DNA of 64,000 nt from the NCBI RefSeq assembly GCF_019904135.1, contig NZ_JAIOGQ010000002.1, positions 124,001-188,000 of the forward strand. Direction: 5' to 3'. This DNA comes from Paenibacillus caui (lineage in GTDB: Bacteria > Bacillota > Bacilli > Paenibacillales > Paenibacillaceae). This document shows positions 45,037 through 53,136 of the stretch, in pieces (positions within the stretch are counted from its first letter, which is position 1; each line of letters starts with the position of its first letter). The position numbers and the translations under genes were made by a program. The notes below the pieces were generated by a model. It was not told the origin of the DNA. It saw nothing but the letters and a program-made list of their open reading frames with translations, and searched no databases.

Positions 45037-45579
45037 ATGGCTCAAATCAGAATTAGAAATACGAACGAATGGGTAACCGGAGAAGAAAATGTCCGTAATT
45101 TCTTGAACAAATATGAGGTTATTTACGAGCATTGGAATACGGATAAACTTCCGGAAGAACTGAAAGAAAATTTCTCGCTGACTGACGAACAAAAACAGAC
45201 CATCCTGAAGACGTTTGACGCAGAAATTCAGGATCTTGTGGCACGGCGCGGTTACCGCACATGGGACGTTATTACGTTATCCGAAGCAACACCTAACATT
45301 GAGGAGCTGCTGGCTAAATTTGAGAAAACCCACACGCACACGGAAGACGAAATCCGCGCGATCATTTCCGGTTCCGGCATATTTATTATAAAAGGCGATG
45401 ACGCGACAGGATATTTTGACATCGTGCTTGAAGCCGGTGATTTGATCTCCGTTCCTGAAAACACCGTGCATTTCTTCACCCTCACCGATGAACGCAAAGT
45501 CGTAGCTGTGCGGCTGTTCATTGAAGAAAACGGCTGGATTGCTTATCCTTATGAAGATCCTAACTTTCAGAAGGCATAG
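45037..45579 (+). CDS. mtnD: Acireductone dioxygenase (methionine salvage)
   Basis: 180 aa, ATG behind a GGGG-type ribosome site. Converts acireductone to 2-keto-4-methylthiobutyrate and formate in the methionine salvage pathway. The cupin metal site is visible: KTHTHTEDEIRAI (His-x-His and Glu) and the second His in NTVHFFTL. Length is typical. It is divergent from metH, which links salvage and synthesis of methionine around one regulatory region. The other mtn genes are not in the window. Confidence 0.93.
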   Translation: MAQIRIRNTNEWVTGEENVRNFLNKYEVIYEHWNTDKLPEELKENFSLTDEQKQTILKTFDAEIQDLVARRGYRTWDVITLSEATPNIEELLAKFEKTHTHTEDEIRAIISGSGIFIIKGDDATGYFDIVLEAGDLISVPENTVHFFTLTDERKVVAVRLFIEENGWIAYPYEDPNFQKA

Positions 45580-45594
45580 AAGTTAACTGGCGAG

Positions 45595-45621
45595 GACGGC
45601 AATGCCGTCTTTCTTTTTTTT
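45595..45621 (+). terminator. Terminator of mtnD
   Basis: A 6-bp stem GACGGC/GCCGTC with a 3-nt loop, followed by TTTCTTTTTTTT. Confidence 0.85.
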
Positions 45622-45667
45622 AAAAAGCCGACCCACCCGTCCTAACTGGACAGGCAGGCCGGCTTTT
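45622..45667 (-). terminator. Terminator of the HAD gene (minus strand)
   Basis: Outer stem AAAAGCCG/CGGCTTTT with inner GTCC/GGAC pairing, followed on the minus strand by a T-rich stretch; it abuts the mtnD terminator. Confidence 0.75.
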
Positions 45668-45682
45668 CGTTAACCCAACAAA

Positions 45683-46477
45683 TCAGACCCTGCTGTTCAA
45701 GATATCGTGCAATTCCGACAAATGCTTGATTTCGTAATCCGGTACAATTTCATCGTTCCGGCTTTTGCCGTCACGGTTGATCCAAACTGCGGTAATACCC
45801 GCACCAAGTGCGCCCTTGATGTCCGTTGTCAGCTTATCGCCGACCATGATGGTCTGCTCTGGTGACGTATGAAGCAAGCTTAACGCATGCTCAAAAATCG
45901 AAACATCCGGCTTTCCTTTACCAAACGAGCCGGACACGATGATTTCATCAAAATAAGGAGCAAGCTTCGGCACTCCGTCGAGCTTCTCCCGTTGAAGAGC
46001 GGGACAACCGTTGGTCAGGAGCAGCAATTTGACTTTGCCCTTCAGTTCATCCAGAATTTGAAACGTTTCTTCATATATATAAGGTCTTGCCCGTCGTTCT
46101 GCAGCAAACTGATCGCTCAGCTTGGAAGCAAGCTCTTTATTGTCCACGCCGCATGCGAGCAGCCCCAGGTGCCAGGATTCCTTCCTGTATACGGGCGCAA
46201 GCTGTTCGAGTTTACGGAACTCCGGCTGATGCCCGGCGTTAAAATTGGCCCATAGCCCCTCAAAAGGATTGATGCCAATCAATTTTGTAAAAGGAAAAGT
46301 CTCGTAGGATTCGTATAATTCACGCGCTTCCTTACGAACCGATTCCTCCAGCTTTACAGGATCCACACCCGTCAAATCCGACGCATTCTTGCAAACTGCT
46401 TCAAAAGCTTCGCGAACGCTCCGCTCATCCCATAGCAGCGTATCATCCAAATCAAAGCAAACGGCTTCTATTTTCAT
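45683..46477 (-). CDS. HAD-superfamily hydrolase (YjjG/YsaA-like)
   Basis: 264 aa from the ATG at 46477; an ATG three codons upstream abuts the GGGGG ribosome site. Motif I CFDLDDTLLWDE, motif II LLLTNGCPALQ, motif III lysine in FGKGKPDVSIF and motif IV IMVGDKLTTDIKGALGAG. The large helical cap (about residues 20-110) puts it with the type C1 nucleotidase-like group; pyrimidine 5'-nucleotidases are the nearest characterised relatives. The physiological substrate is not evident. Confidence 0.9.
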   Translation of the reverse strand: MKIEAVCFDLDDTLLWDERSVREAFEAVCKNASDLTGVDPVKLEESVRKEARELYESYETFPFTKLIGINPFEGLWANFNAGHQPEFRKLEQLAPVYRKESWHLGLLACGVDNKELASKLSDQFAAERRARPYIYEETFQILDELKGKVKLLLLTNGCPALQREKLDGVPKLAPYFDEIIVSGSFGKGKPDVSIFEHALSLLHTSPEQTIMVGDKLTTDIKGALGAGITAVWINRDGKSRNDEIVPDYEIKHLSELHDILNSRV

Positions 46478-46514
46478 GATCCCCATCCCCCTGTTTATCT
46501 ATAACCTAAGATGC

Positions 46515-47033
46515 TTATTTCTTTTCGAGTTCGATGCCATGGGTTGCGGCAAACTGTTGCAGGGTTGCTCCCATTTCTTCCGTATTGAAAAAATTCCGGG
46601 TCCGCGAAAATGTCCAATTGGGCTCCTTGGTTTTCGCTACGATCGTAATTGCATTTTTTGACCATTTGATCTTGGCGATCGCACCCGAATCCAAGCTTCG
46701 GTCCCGGTTGAATTTTGAAGTAAACAGCTTGTTCTTGTGTATGCGCAAATAAGGCTTTCTCAGAAATACTACGACGCCCAATACGAAATATAGAGCCACA
46801 GTAACCACATAGAGAGTATAGTTGACATCTCCGCCGTCGCTAACTATGCCCAATACCCCATAGAGGACACCAAGCAGGACGAGAAATGCGGGCAGCAGTA
46901 CATTGCGTCCTTTATAAATAACGCCCTCTCCTCTGCTGCCTAATGCTCCCGCCGGTTTGATGCCCTTATTCTTTTGATCAAGCTGAAGCTTTCTTCTGTT
47001 CTTCTCTACTTTTCTTTCGAACGATCTGGACAT
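46515..47033 (-). CDS. Small two-span membrane protein, function unknown
   Basis: 172 aa. A basic N-terminus (SRSFERKVEKNRRKLQL) is followed by two adjacent membrane segments (about residues 44-62 and 72-92), then a cytoplasmic domain of about 75 residues that looks beta-rich (AIAKIKWSKNAITIVAK, PNWTFSRTRNFF), possibly a PH-like fold. I do not recognise a family. It lies between the HAD gene and ynzC on the same strand, close enough for cotranscription with ynzC. Confidence 0.7.
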   Translation of the reverse strand: MSRSFERKVEKNRRKLQLDQKNKGIKPAGALGSRGEGVIYKGRNVLLPAFLVLLGVLYGVLGIVSDGGDVNYTLYVVTVALYFVLGVVVFLRKPYLRIHKNKLFTSKFNRDRSLDSGAIAKIKWSKNAITIVAKTKEPNWTFSRTRNFFNTEEMGATLQQFAATHGIELEKK

Positions 47034-47076
47034 TCGCTTGCTTCCTCCCTAAACAGTCTTGCCGGAACGATTTCGG

Positions 47077-47253
47077 CTATTTATCGTCAACAATTTCAAT
47101 GGATTCCAGCTGCCTGCGGAAGTTTCTACGGATGTTTCCAAGATATATTTCACGAAGCTTCGCGCGCTCCAGCTTCTCTTCTTCCGTTAAGCCTTCAGCT
47201 TTGTGTTTTCGTGCCAATTCGTTTATTCGTTGCACCAAGCTATCGATATCCAT
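47077..47253 (-). CDS. ynzC: DUF896 protein (YnzC-like)
   Basis: 58 aa from the ATG at 47253, 5 nt behind AAGGAGGAG; a longer reading would use those bases as codons. RINELARKHKAEGLTEEEK and LREIYLGNIRRNFRRQLES are the two helices of the DUF896 hairpin. Members are small cytoplasmic proteins; in B. subtilis the homologue lies in the lexA-yneA-yneB-ynzC SOS region, and here it follows yneA. A terminator separates it from yneA. Its biochemical role is unknown. Confidence 0.9.
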   Translation of the reverse strand: MDIDSLVQRINELARKHKAEGLTEEEKLERAKLREIYLGNIRRNFRRQLESIEIVDDK

Positions 47254-47287
47254 ATGCTCCTCCTTCATTCAAGGCATTACACTTTAC

Positions 47288-47301
47288 TTTGACATGTCAA
47301 A
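47288..47301. promoter_or_regulatory. 14-bp palindrome upstream of ynzC
   Basis: TTTGACATGTCAAA is a perfect palindrome between the yneA terminator and ynzC. It contains TTGACA in both directions and could be part of a promoter or an operator; no well-spaced -10 was found. Confidence 0.4.
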
Positions 47302-47341
47302 AAGAGCTTGTCAAGGCGAAAGCACAAGCCCGAAAGCTCTT
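47297..47341 (-). terminator. Terminator of yneA
   Basis: AAGAGCTT pairs with AAGCTCTT (47302-47309 with 47334-47341) around a GC-containing loop, followed on the minus strand by five Ts. Confidence 0.7.
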
Positions 47342-47376
47342 CCTTATATATGAAGTCAAAAAGATTGCATTATGAT

Positions 47377-47751
47377 TCATCGCTTATCCAGATCCGGGAG
47401 CTTAAGCACATCTCCAACTGAAATCTCGCTTCCTTCCAGCCCGTTAACTGACTTCAGTATACGAACATATTTTCTCGTATCCATTTCTGCAGGTTTATAG
47501 GTAACCGCGATATCCCACAACGTGTCGCCGGGAGTAATGACAACCGTTTCGAGGACGGAGTTGTCATTCGAAGAAATCGTTGCAGCAAAGGCACTGATAA
47601 AACCGGTGCAGGTTAAAGTCAACACAACAACAATAAGCAGGGTTCTGAAGAAGTGCTTACGATGCGGGATCATTCTTAAACGTTGAAAATTGGAAACAGG
47701 GACTGCGGATTGCGTATTATAGATACTTTTATATGTACTGTACTTTAGCAC
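47377..47751 (-). CDS. yneA: SOS-induced cell-division suppressor YneA (LysM)
   Basis: 124 aa from a GTG at 47751, 8 nt behind GGGAG. Longer readings would run through the promoter and the LexA boxes. One membrane segment (FRTLLIVVVLTLTCTGFISAF) and a C-terminal LysM domain (VVITPGDTLWDIAVTY to SVGDVLKLPDL) give the YneA layout. In B. subtilis YneA blocks septation during the SOS response and binds peptidoglycan through LysM. It is divergent from lexA, with five LexA boxes between them. Confidence 0.9.
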   Translation of the reverse strand: MLKYSTYKSIYNTQSAVPVSNFQRLRMIPHRKHFFRTLLIVVVLTLTCTGFISAFAATISSNDNSVLETVVITPGDTLWDIAVTYKPAEMDTRKYVRILKSVNGLEGSEISVGDVLKLPDLDKR

Positions 47752-47764
47752 AACAACCACTCCC

Positions 47765-47776
47765 AAACATTTGTTC
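47765..47776 (-). promoter_or_regulatory. LexA box A (imperfect)
   Basis: AAACATTTGTTC, one mismatch to GAAC-N4-GTTC. It lies downstream of the predicted yneA transcription start. Confidence 0.4.
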
Positions 47777-47786
47777 TTGTCTGGGA

Positions 47787-47817
47787 ATACTATAACACGA
47801 ACATGTGTTTTGTTCAA
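47787..47817 (-). promoter_or_regulatory. Candidate yneA promoter
   Basis: Minus strand TTGAAC (47812-47817), 19-nt spacer, TAGTAT (47787-47792). LexA box B lies in the spacer. Confidence 0.45.
47799..47810. promoter_or_regulatory. LexA box B
   Basis: GAACATGTGTTT, one mismatch to GAAC-N4-GTTC, preceded by C as in the Gram-positive SOS box. Confidence 0.7.
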
Positions 47818-47827
47818 TAGATTTTCA

Positions 47828-47839
47828 GAACAATTGTTC
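47828..47839. promoter_or_regulatory. LexA box C (perfect palindrome)
   Basis: GAACAATTGTTC, a perfect 12-bp palindrome midway between yneA and lexA. Confidence 0.9.
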
Positions 47840-47858
47840 CCTTTTTATTATCGATTTA

Positions 47859-47870
47859 GAACTCATGTTT
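47859..47870. promoter_or_regulatory. LexA box D
   Basis: GAACTCATGTTT, one mismatch; it overlaps the -35 hexamer of lexA. Confidence 0.65.
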
Positions 47871-47897
47871 GTACGAACGGCAGTTCTGTGTTATAAT
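47869..47897 (+). promoter_or_regulatory. Promoter of lexA
   Basis: TTGTAC (47869-47874), 17-nt spacer, TATAAT (47892-47897) with a TGn extension. LexA box E fills most of the spacer, so LexA binding would exclude polymerase. Confidence 0.8.
47875..47886. promoter_or_regulatory. LexA box E (perfect half-sites)
   Basis: GAACGGCAGTTC, preceded by C, inside the lexA promoter spacer. Confidence 0.9.
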
Positions 47898-47931
47898 TTT
47901 TCCAAACGTTACTAAATGGGGTTGATGATAG

Positions 47932-48558
47932 ATGTCGAAGGTTTCCAGCCGGCAGCAGGCTATATTAGAATTTATACGTAATGAGGTCCGGATGAAGGGC
48001 TATCCTCCTTCCGTCCGGGAAATCGGCGAAGCCGTCGGACTAGCTTCCAGCTCAACGGTCCACGGACATTTGGATCGTCTTGAGAAGAAGGGACTGATTC
48101 GCCGGGACCCTACGAAGCCTCGGGCAATCGAACTTCTTGGGCAGGAAGAATCCGAGGACATCCATATGTTTGCACATACCGTTACTAGAGTACCTGTTGT
48201 CGGTATGGTAACTGCAGGCGTGCCGATAACGGCCACAGAGAATATTGAGGATTATTTCCCGCTTCCCAATCACTACGTCGCTGATAAAGAAGTATTTATG
48301 CTTGCCGTTGTCGGCAAAAGCATGATTGAAGCAGGCATTTACGATGGCGATTATGTCATTGTCCGCCAGCAGCAAACCGCCGAGAATGGCGATATCGTCG
48401 TTGCCATGACCGAGGATGACGAGGCGACTGTGAAAACTTTTTATAAAGAAAGAGATCATATCCGACTTCAACCGGAGAATCCGGCATTTGAACCGCTTCG
48501 TTTGAAGCATGTTACCATTCTGGGCAAAGTCATCGGGCTGTTCAGAGACTTTCATTGA
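47932..48558 (+). CDS. lexA: SOS repressor LexA
   Basis: 208 aa. N-terminal winged helix ([30 protein letters not shown] in two blocks, then [16 protein letters not shown]) binds the boxes upstream. The C-terminal S24-type peptidase carries the self-cleavage site A95-G96 (GMVTAGVP), nucleophile S130 ([10 protein letters not shown]) and general base K168 (EATVKTF). RecA filaments trigger self-cleavage. It autoregulates and represses yneA through the shared intergenic boxes. Confidence 0.98.
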   Translation: MSKVSSRQQAILEFIRNEVRMKGYPPSVREIGEAVGLASSSTVHGHLDRLEKKGLIRRDPTKPRAIELLGQEESEDIHMFAHTVTRVPVVGMVTAGVPITATENIEDYFPLPNHYVADKEVFMLAVVGKSMIEAGIYDGDYVIVRQQQTAENGDIVVAMTEDDEATVKTFYKERDHIRLQPENPAFEPLRLKHVTILGKVIGLFRDFH

Positions 48559-48579
48559 TTGAGCATCTGCGTTTTACAA

Positions 48580-48606
48580 TTGACAAATTTGAACATAATG
48601 TATAAT
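48580..48606 (+). promoter_or_regulatory. Promoter-like element directly ahead of the lexA terminator
   Basis: TTGACA (48580-48585) and TATAAT (48601-48606), both consensus, with a short 15-nt spacer. Any transcript would begin inside the lexA terminator stem. Confidence 0.4.
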
Positions 48607-48657
48607 AAAGGCAGCAATACTCCCCGATCTTATGGAGAACAGCTGCCTTTTTCTTTT
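48607..48657 (+). terminator. Terminator of lexA
   Basis: AAAGGCAGC pairs with GCTGCCTTT (48607-48615 with 48642-48650), inner CTCC/GGAG pairing, then TTCTTTTG. Confidence 0.8.
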
Positions 48658-48795
48658 GTTAGTTTTTTGGAGCCAATTTATGCAATTCATATAGTGATTT
48701 TTTTCATAGTATGCTATATTGATAAAAAAGATAATTATGTGTGATAATTATTTTTTATTGTTTCCTGATAAAATGAACAAAAGGATGTATGCTCT

Positions 48796-49665
48796 TTGAA
48801 CCTGCAAGATTACCCCTCCTATTTAATGAAAAAATCCAAGACGCTGAAACCGGCACAAGAAGTGGCGGTCATTATTGTTTCGGCGCTTCTCGTGGCGATC
48901 GGACTCAATTTGTTTCTGGTCCCTCATCAATTGTTGTCTGGCGGCGTGGCCGGGGTCGCCTCTATCATCGGCTATCTTACAGGCTGGAACATTTCCCTCA
49001 TTTATTTTATTCTGAATGTTCCGCTCATTATTTGGGGCTGGAAAGCGGTCGGCAGAAGATACATTGTATACAGCTGCATTTCGGTCCTGTTCACAACCTG
49101 GTTTATGGCTATCATTCCTGTCGTTAATGTCACCCGCGACCCCACGCTTGGGGCTGTAGCAGGCGGCATTATCTCGGCGGTGGGCATCGGCTTTTCCCTT
49201 CGCGTGGGAGGTTCAACCGGCGGTTTTGATATTGTCGGCTCCATTGTAACCCGCAGACATGATGTTCCCATGGGAAATATCTTGTTCTTCCTGAACGGAC
49301 TTGTCATTGTCGTGCTCGGTTTCTATAAAAACTGGGATCTTGCCCTTTATTCCATGCTATCCACCTACGTGAAAGGCAAAGTCGTCGACATGATTCATGT
49401 CGGGCATATCAAGGTTACCTGTTTTATTGTCACTAAGGATAAAGAGAAAATGCTGTGCCAGCTTCGAAAGCTTCATCACGGCATTACGTGTATGGAATCA
49501 CAGGGCGGTTATAGCGAACAAGGCAATTACACGCTCATGACCGTAACGACCCGGTATGAATATGCCGCTGTCCGAAAAACGGTGATCGAAACCGATCCTC
49601 ATGCTTTCATGAATGTCGTGCAATCCACCGAAATTGTCGGCCGTTTCGTCAAACCGGCGAAATAG
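48796..49665 (+). CDS. YitT-family membrane protein (DUF161/DUF2179)
   Basis: 289 aa, TTG start behind AAGGA; an ATG ten codons later lacks a ribosome site. Five to six membrane segments in the first 190 residues contain the two glycine-rich motifs LLSGGVAGVASI and GGSTGGFDIVGSI. A cytoplasmic DUF2179 domain follows (MIHVGHIKVTCFIVT, RKLHHGITCMESQGGYS). The family is widespread in Firmicutes; its transport or other function is not established. Monocistronic, with its own terminator. Confidence 0.92.
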   Translation: MNLQDYPSYLMKKSKTLKPAQEVAVIIVSALLVAIGLNLFLVPHQLLSGGVAGVASIIGYLTGWNISLIYFILNVPLIIWGWKAVGRRYIVYSCISVLFTTWFMAIIPVVNVTRDPTLGAVAGGIISAVGIGFSLRVGGSTGGFDIVGSIVTRRHDVPMGNILFFLNGLVIVVLGFYKNWDLALYSMLSTYVKGKVVDMIHVGHIKVTCFIVTKDKEKMLCQLRKLHHGITCMESQGGYSEQGNYTLMTVTTRYEYAAVRKTVIETDPHAFMNVVQSTEIVGRFVKPAK

Positions 49666-49681
49666 GCCAATAGACGTACAT

Positions 49682-49718
49682 AACAAATCCCGGAAGAGAG
49701 CTTCCGGGATTTGTTTTT
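49682..49718 (+). terminator. Terminator of the YitT gene
   Basis: A 15-bp perfect stem (49682-49696 with 49701-49715) with a 4-nt loop and a T-run. Confidence 0.92.
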
Positions 49719-49804
49719 GCCAAGAATTGTCCTGCGTCCTGAAATCTGCATTTTCCGTAATTCCCCACTGGATCACTGTACATATTATGCCCGCAAAAAT
49801 GCCT

Positions 49805-49846
49805 AAAAATAAAGAATAACCCCTGAAGCCTGACGCCCCAAGGGTT
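49805..49846 (-). terminator. Candidate terminator of glnA
   Basis: In minus-strand RNA AACCCUU pairs with AGGGGUU (7 bp, one U-G) around a 15-nt loop, followed by a U-rich but interrupted tract, 9 nt after the glnA stop. Confidence 0.5.
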
Positions 49847-49854
49847 TGTCCTCT

Positions 49855-51183
49855 TTAATACAGTGTCAAATACTGATCACGTTCCCACTGATGCACTTGC
49901 GTACGGAACATGTCCCATTCAATTTCCTTCAGTTCATAGAAATGCGTTGCGGCATGCTCACCGAGCGCGCTGACGACAACCTGGCTGCGAATTAATTCGC
50001 TGAGCGCTTCCTTCATATCGGATGGCAGACTCGGGATGCCTTCTTCCAAACGTTCTTCCTCGGACATTACATAAATGTTGCGGTCGATTGGAGCTGGAAG
50101 ACGGAGTTCATTATTGATTCCGTCCAAGCCGGCTTTCAGCATAACCGCAAGCGCCAGATACGGGTTCGCGGCAGGGTCCGGATTTCGGACTTCAATGCGC
50201 GTGCTCAGGCCGCGGGAAGCCGGAATCCGGATCATCGGACTGCGGTTGCTCGCAGACCAAGCCACATAGCAAGGCGCTTCATAACCCGGAACGAGCCGTT
50301 TGTAAGAGTTGACCGTCGGGTTCAAAATAGCGGCCAAAGGACGAGCGTGCTTCAAAATGCCCGCCATATAATGCCGTGCAATATCACTCAATCCCAGGAG
50401 ATCATTTTCGTCATAAAACGCATTTTCTTCGCCCCGGAACAAGGACTGATGGCAGTGCATGCCGGATCCGTTAACCCCAAACAGAGGCTTCGGCATGAAG
50501 GTTGCATGCAGGCCGTGCTGACGCGCAACCGTCTTCACAACGAGCTTGAACGTCTGGATTTGGTCGGCTGCTTGGAGTGCGTTTGCATATTTGAAGTCAA
50601 TTTCGTGCTGCCCCGGAGCCACTTCGTGGTGGGAAGCTTCAATTTCAAAGCCCATTTCTTCAAGAGTAAGCACGATTTCACGGCGGCAGTTCTCGCCCAG
50701 ATCCGTAGGAGCCAGATCAAAGTATCCGCCCTGATCATTCAGCTCAAGCGTCGGATCGCCCTTCTCATCCGTTTTAAACAGGAAAAATTCCGGCTCCGGA
50801 CCGACATTCATAGAGGTAAAGCCAAGCTCTTCTGCTTCTTTCAGTGCACGCTTCAAAATGCCGCGCGGATCTCCCGGGAACGGTGTGCCGTCAGGCATAT
50901 AGACATCACAAATAAGACGTGCAACACGATCCTCGGTAACCCAAGGAAAGATCACCCAAGTGCTCAAATCCGGGTACAAATACATATCGGATTCTTCAAT
51001 CCGGACGTAGCCTTCAATCGAAGAGCCGTCAAACATCATTTTATTATCCAGCGCTTTCTCCAACTGGCTCACCGGGATTTCGACGTTCTTGACTGTCCCG
51101 AGCAAGTCCGTAAATTGAAGGCGAATAAAGCGAACATTCTCTTCTGCGGCAATGCGCAAAATATCCTCTTTTGTGTAACTCAC
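49855..51183 (-). CDS. glnA: Glutamine synthetase, type I alpha
   Basis: 442 aa, GTG start at 51183 behind GGGAGAGGG; a longer open reading to 51276 has no ribosome site. Assimilates ammonium into glutamine. FDGSSIEGY with the conserved Asp/Ser/Glu, metal ligands in GPEPEFFLF and [28 protein letters not shown], the flap region [19 protein letters not shown] and [15 protein letters not shown] are intact. The Tyr-adenylylation motif of GSI-beta is absent, as expected; Bacillales control GlnA by feedback inhibition and through GlnR. Second gene of glnRA. Confidence 0.98.
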   Translation of the reverse strand: MSYTKEDILRIAAEENVRFIRLQFTDLLGTVKNVEIPVSQLEKALDNKMMFDGSSIEGYVRIEESDMYLYPDLSTWVIFPWVTEDRVARLICDVYMPDGTPFPGDPRGILKRALKEAEELGFTSMNVGPEPEFFLFKTDEKGDPTLELNDQGGYFDLAPTDLGENCRREIVLTLEEMGFEIEASHHEVAPGQHEIDFKYANALQAADQIQTFKLVVKTVARQHGLHATFMPKPLFGVNGSGMHCHQSLFRGEENAFYDENDLLGLSDIARHYMAGILKHARPLAAILNPTVNSYKRLVPGYEAPCYVAWSASNRSPMIRIPASRGLSTRIEVRNPDPAANPYLALAVMLKAGLDGINNELRLPAPIDRNIYVMSEEERLEEGIPSLPSDMKEALSELIRSQVVVSALGEHAATHFYELKEIEWDMFRTQVHQWERDQYLTLY

Positions 51184-51221
51184 TAAACCCTCTCCCTTTC
51201 TGGTCTTTAATGCATGGCAAT

Positions 51222-51264
51222 GGAAACGCTCTCTGTCATTCGCTAGGCATGACATGACGTTTCC
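51222..51264 (-). other. Stem-loop between glnR and glnA
   Basis: Nested inverted repeats, outer GGAAACG/CGTTTCC (51222-51228 with 51258-51264) and inner TGTCAT/ATGACA (51234-51239 with 51249-51254). There is no U-tract, so it may be an RNA processing or stability element. Confidence 0.45.
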
Positions 51265-51297
51265 CCAGGCTGTCATTAACGGGCAGCAGGATCCCGA

Positions 51298-51708
51298 TTA
51301 TGACTTAAAAAAACGGGATAATTCCCCTTGGATCAGGGAGACCTGTCCAGGTCTTCTCCCGGTTACCAACTGTTGCTTCAACATTCTGTATAATTGAGAA
51401 TCAGTCAGTTCTTTGCGCTTCTCCTCGGTGTCGTCTGTAAGAACCGTTGCCTCTTGCGATTCCTTGGCAACCGGATTCATCACTTGCTTAATACCCGCGA
51501 TATTTACACCTTTATCGATCAATGCTTTGATTTCCAGCAAACGCTCAACGTCATTAAAAGAGAACAAACGCTGATTCCCGGAAGTTCGGGCAGGAACGAT
51601 CAACTGGTGCTGCTCATAATAGCGAATCTGGCGGGCCGATAAATCAGTAAGTTTCATCACAATACCGATTGGGAATAAGGCCATATTTCTACGTATTTCG
51701 TCACCCAT
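51298..51708 (-). CDS. glnR: Nitrogen regulator GlnR (MerR family)
   Basis: 136 aa, matching the usual GlnR length, from the ATG at 51708 behind GGAAGG. A longer open reading would begin inside the -10 box. The MerR-type winged helix is clear (MKLTDLSARQIRYYEQHQLI, then RLFSFNDVERLLEIK). The C-terminal tail (about residues 95-136) carries the segment that in B. subtilis senses feedback-inhibited glutamine synthetase. It represses glnRA when nitrogen is in excess and has a GlnR box in its own promoter. Confidence 0.95.
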   Translation of the reverse strand: MGDEIRRNMALFPIGIVMKLTDLSARQIRYYEQHQLIVPARTSGNQRLFSFNDVERLLEIKALIDKGVNIAGIKQVMNPVAKESQEATVLTDDTEEKRKELTDSQLYRMLKQQLVTGRRPGQVSLIQGELSRFFKS

Positions 51709-51745
51709 CGCTCTCAACCTTCCAATAATGTTTTTTCTGATTTTC

Positions 51746-51774
51746 ATTTTATGTTACGTTGTCTTACATGTCAA
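51746..51774 (-). promoter_or_regulatory. glnRA promoter with GlnR box in the spacer
   Basis: Minus strand TTGACA (51769-51774), exactly 17 nt, TAAAAT (51746-51751). The 17-nt spacer (51752-51768) reads TGTAAGACAACGTAACA, a full match to the GlnR/TnrA consensus TGTNA-N7-TNACA. Confidence 0.92.
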
Positions 51775-51792
51775 GCCAGAAGCAGGTAAACA

Positions 51793-53046
51793 TTATAGTA
51801 GATTGATGTCTTTCATATGTTCAAGAGAAGACAAGATGGCGTATTTCACATGCGAATACGTAAGTCCGCCCTGCATGTAGGCAATGTATGGCTTCCGGAT
51901 CGGAGCGTCCGCGCTTAATTCGAGACTGCCGCCCTGAATGAAAGTGCCGGCCGCCATAATGACCGGGTTCTCATATCCCGGCATATCCCATGGCTCCGGT
52001 ACAACGTGGCCGTCAACCGCGGACGCCCGCTGCACCCCCTGGACGAATGAAATCAGGTGATCCGCAGAATGGAAAGAAATGGCCTGGATCAAATCCGTTC
52101 TCGGCTCATTCCAGCGCGGTTTTGTGGCGAATCCGGCTTGTTCAAATACAGCTGAAGCCAAAATGCTGCCCTTGAGAGCCTGTCCAACAATGGTCGGTGC
52201 AAGGAACAACCCCTGGTAAATGCCCCGGGTCGTCCCGAGCATTGCGCCGACTTCGCCCCCGATTCCCGGAGCCGTCAGTCGGTAGGCGGCAAGCTCGACG
52301 TACGCTCTTTTTCCGCAAATATACCCCCCGGTTTCCGCCAGACCGCCGCCTGGATTTTTAATCAGGGAGCCTGCAATCAAATCCGCCCCGACCTGCGTCG
52401 GCTCCCGTTCTTCCGTAAATTCCCCGTAGCAGTTGTCAACAAACACGATGATATCGGGCTTGATCGCCTTTACGCGTTGAATCATTTCCCCGATCTGCGC
52501 TACCGTAAAAGAGCTTCTCCAGTCATAACCCCTCGAACGCTGAATGCCTATCACTTTCGTCTCCGGAGTAATTCCGGCTTCTACGGCGTTCCAATCCACG
52601 CTGCCGTCCTCAAGCAACGCAGCTTCCTTGTAGCCGATCCCGAAGTCGGCCAGCGAGCCGGTACCGTCTCCTGGCTTGCCAATAACCTTATGGAGTGTAT
52701 CATAAGGCCTTCCTGTTATGTAGAACAGCTCGTCCCCCGGCCGGAGAACACCGAACAAAGCGGTTGCAATCGTGTGGGTTCCAGATGCAAAATGGGGGCG
52801 TACCAGCGCCATTTCCGCTCCAAAAACATCGGCGTAGACCAGGTCAAGCACTTCACGGCCCCTGTCATTATAAGCATAGCCTGTGGAGCCCGAAAAATGG
52901 TAATCGCTTACCTTTTGTTGCTGGAATGCTTCAATCACCTTCCATTGATTGTGATCCACAATGCGGTCTATTTCCCGCATGGCACTTTCAGTCAAACTTT
53001 CTGCTTCTTTAAGCATTGCTAAGGTTTCTTTCGAAAAATCGGCCAT
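51793..53046 (-). CDS. ynbB: YnbB family PLP-dependent protein (methionine gamma-lyase/aluminium-resistance family)
   Basis: 417 aa. A PLP fold-type I enzyme: FASGTHTIATALFG binds the cofactor phosphate, DIIVFVDNCYGEF supplies the ring-binding aspartate, and LIAGSLIKNPGGGLAETGGY holds the Schiff-base lysine (SLIKNPGG). Annotated as methionine gamma-lyase-like or aluminium-resistance protein; the reaction is not established. Gene order hflX-ynbB-glnR-glnA is the same as in B. subtilis. It ends 85 nt ahead of the glnR start. Confidence 0.9.
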   Translation of the reverse strand: MADFSKETLAMLKEAESLTESAMREIDRIVDHNQWKVIEAFQQQKVSDYHFSGSTGYAYNDRGREVLDLVYADVFGAEMALVRPHFASGTHTIATALFGVLRPGDELFYITGRPYDTLHKVIGKPGDGTGSLADFGIGYKEAALLEDGSVDWNAVEAGITPETKVIGIQRSRGYDWRSSFTVAQIGEMIQRVKAIKPDIIVFVDNCYGEFTEEREPTQVGADLIAGSLIKNPGGGLAETGGYICGKRAYVELAAYRLTAPGIGGEVGAMLGTTRGIYQGLFLAPTIVGQALKGSILASAVFEQAGFATKPRWNEPRTDLIQAISFHSADHLISFVQGVQRASAVDGHVVPEPWDMPGYENPVIMAAGTFIQGGSLELSADAPIRKPYIAYMQGGLTYSHVKYAILSSLEHMKDINLL

Positions 53047-53136
53047 CTTTACTATGTCTCTCCCTCTCAGATGATGATCTGCCGCAGCGCGCTAACGCGG
53101 CAGACCTTTAATGTCATAATAATGTCAGATTCTTTA

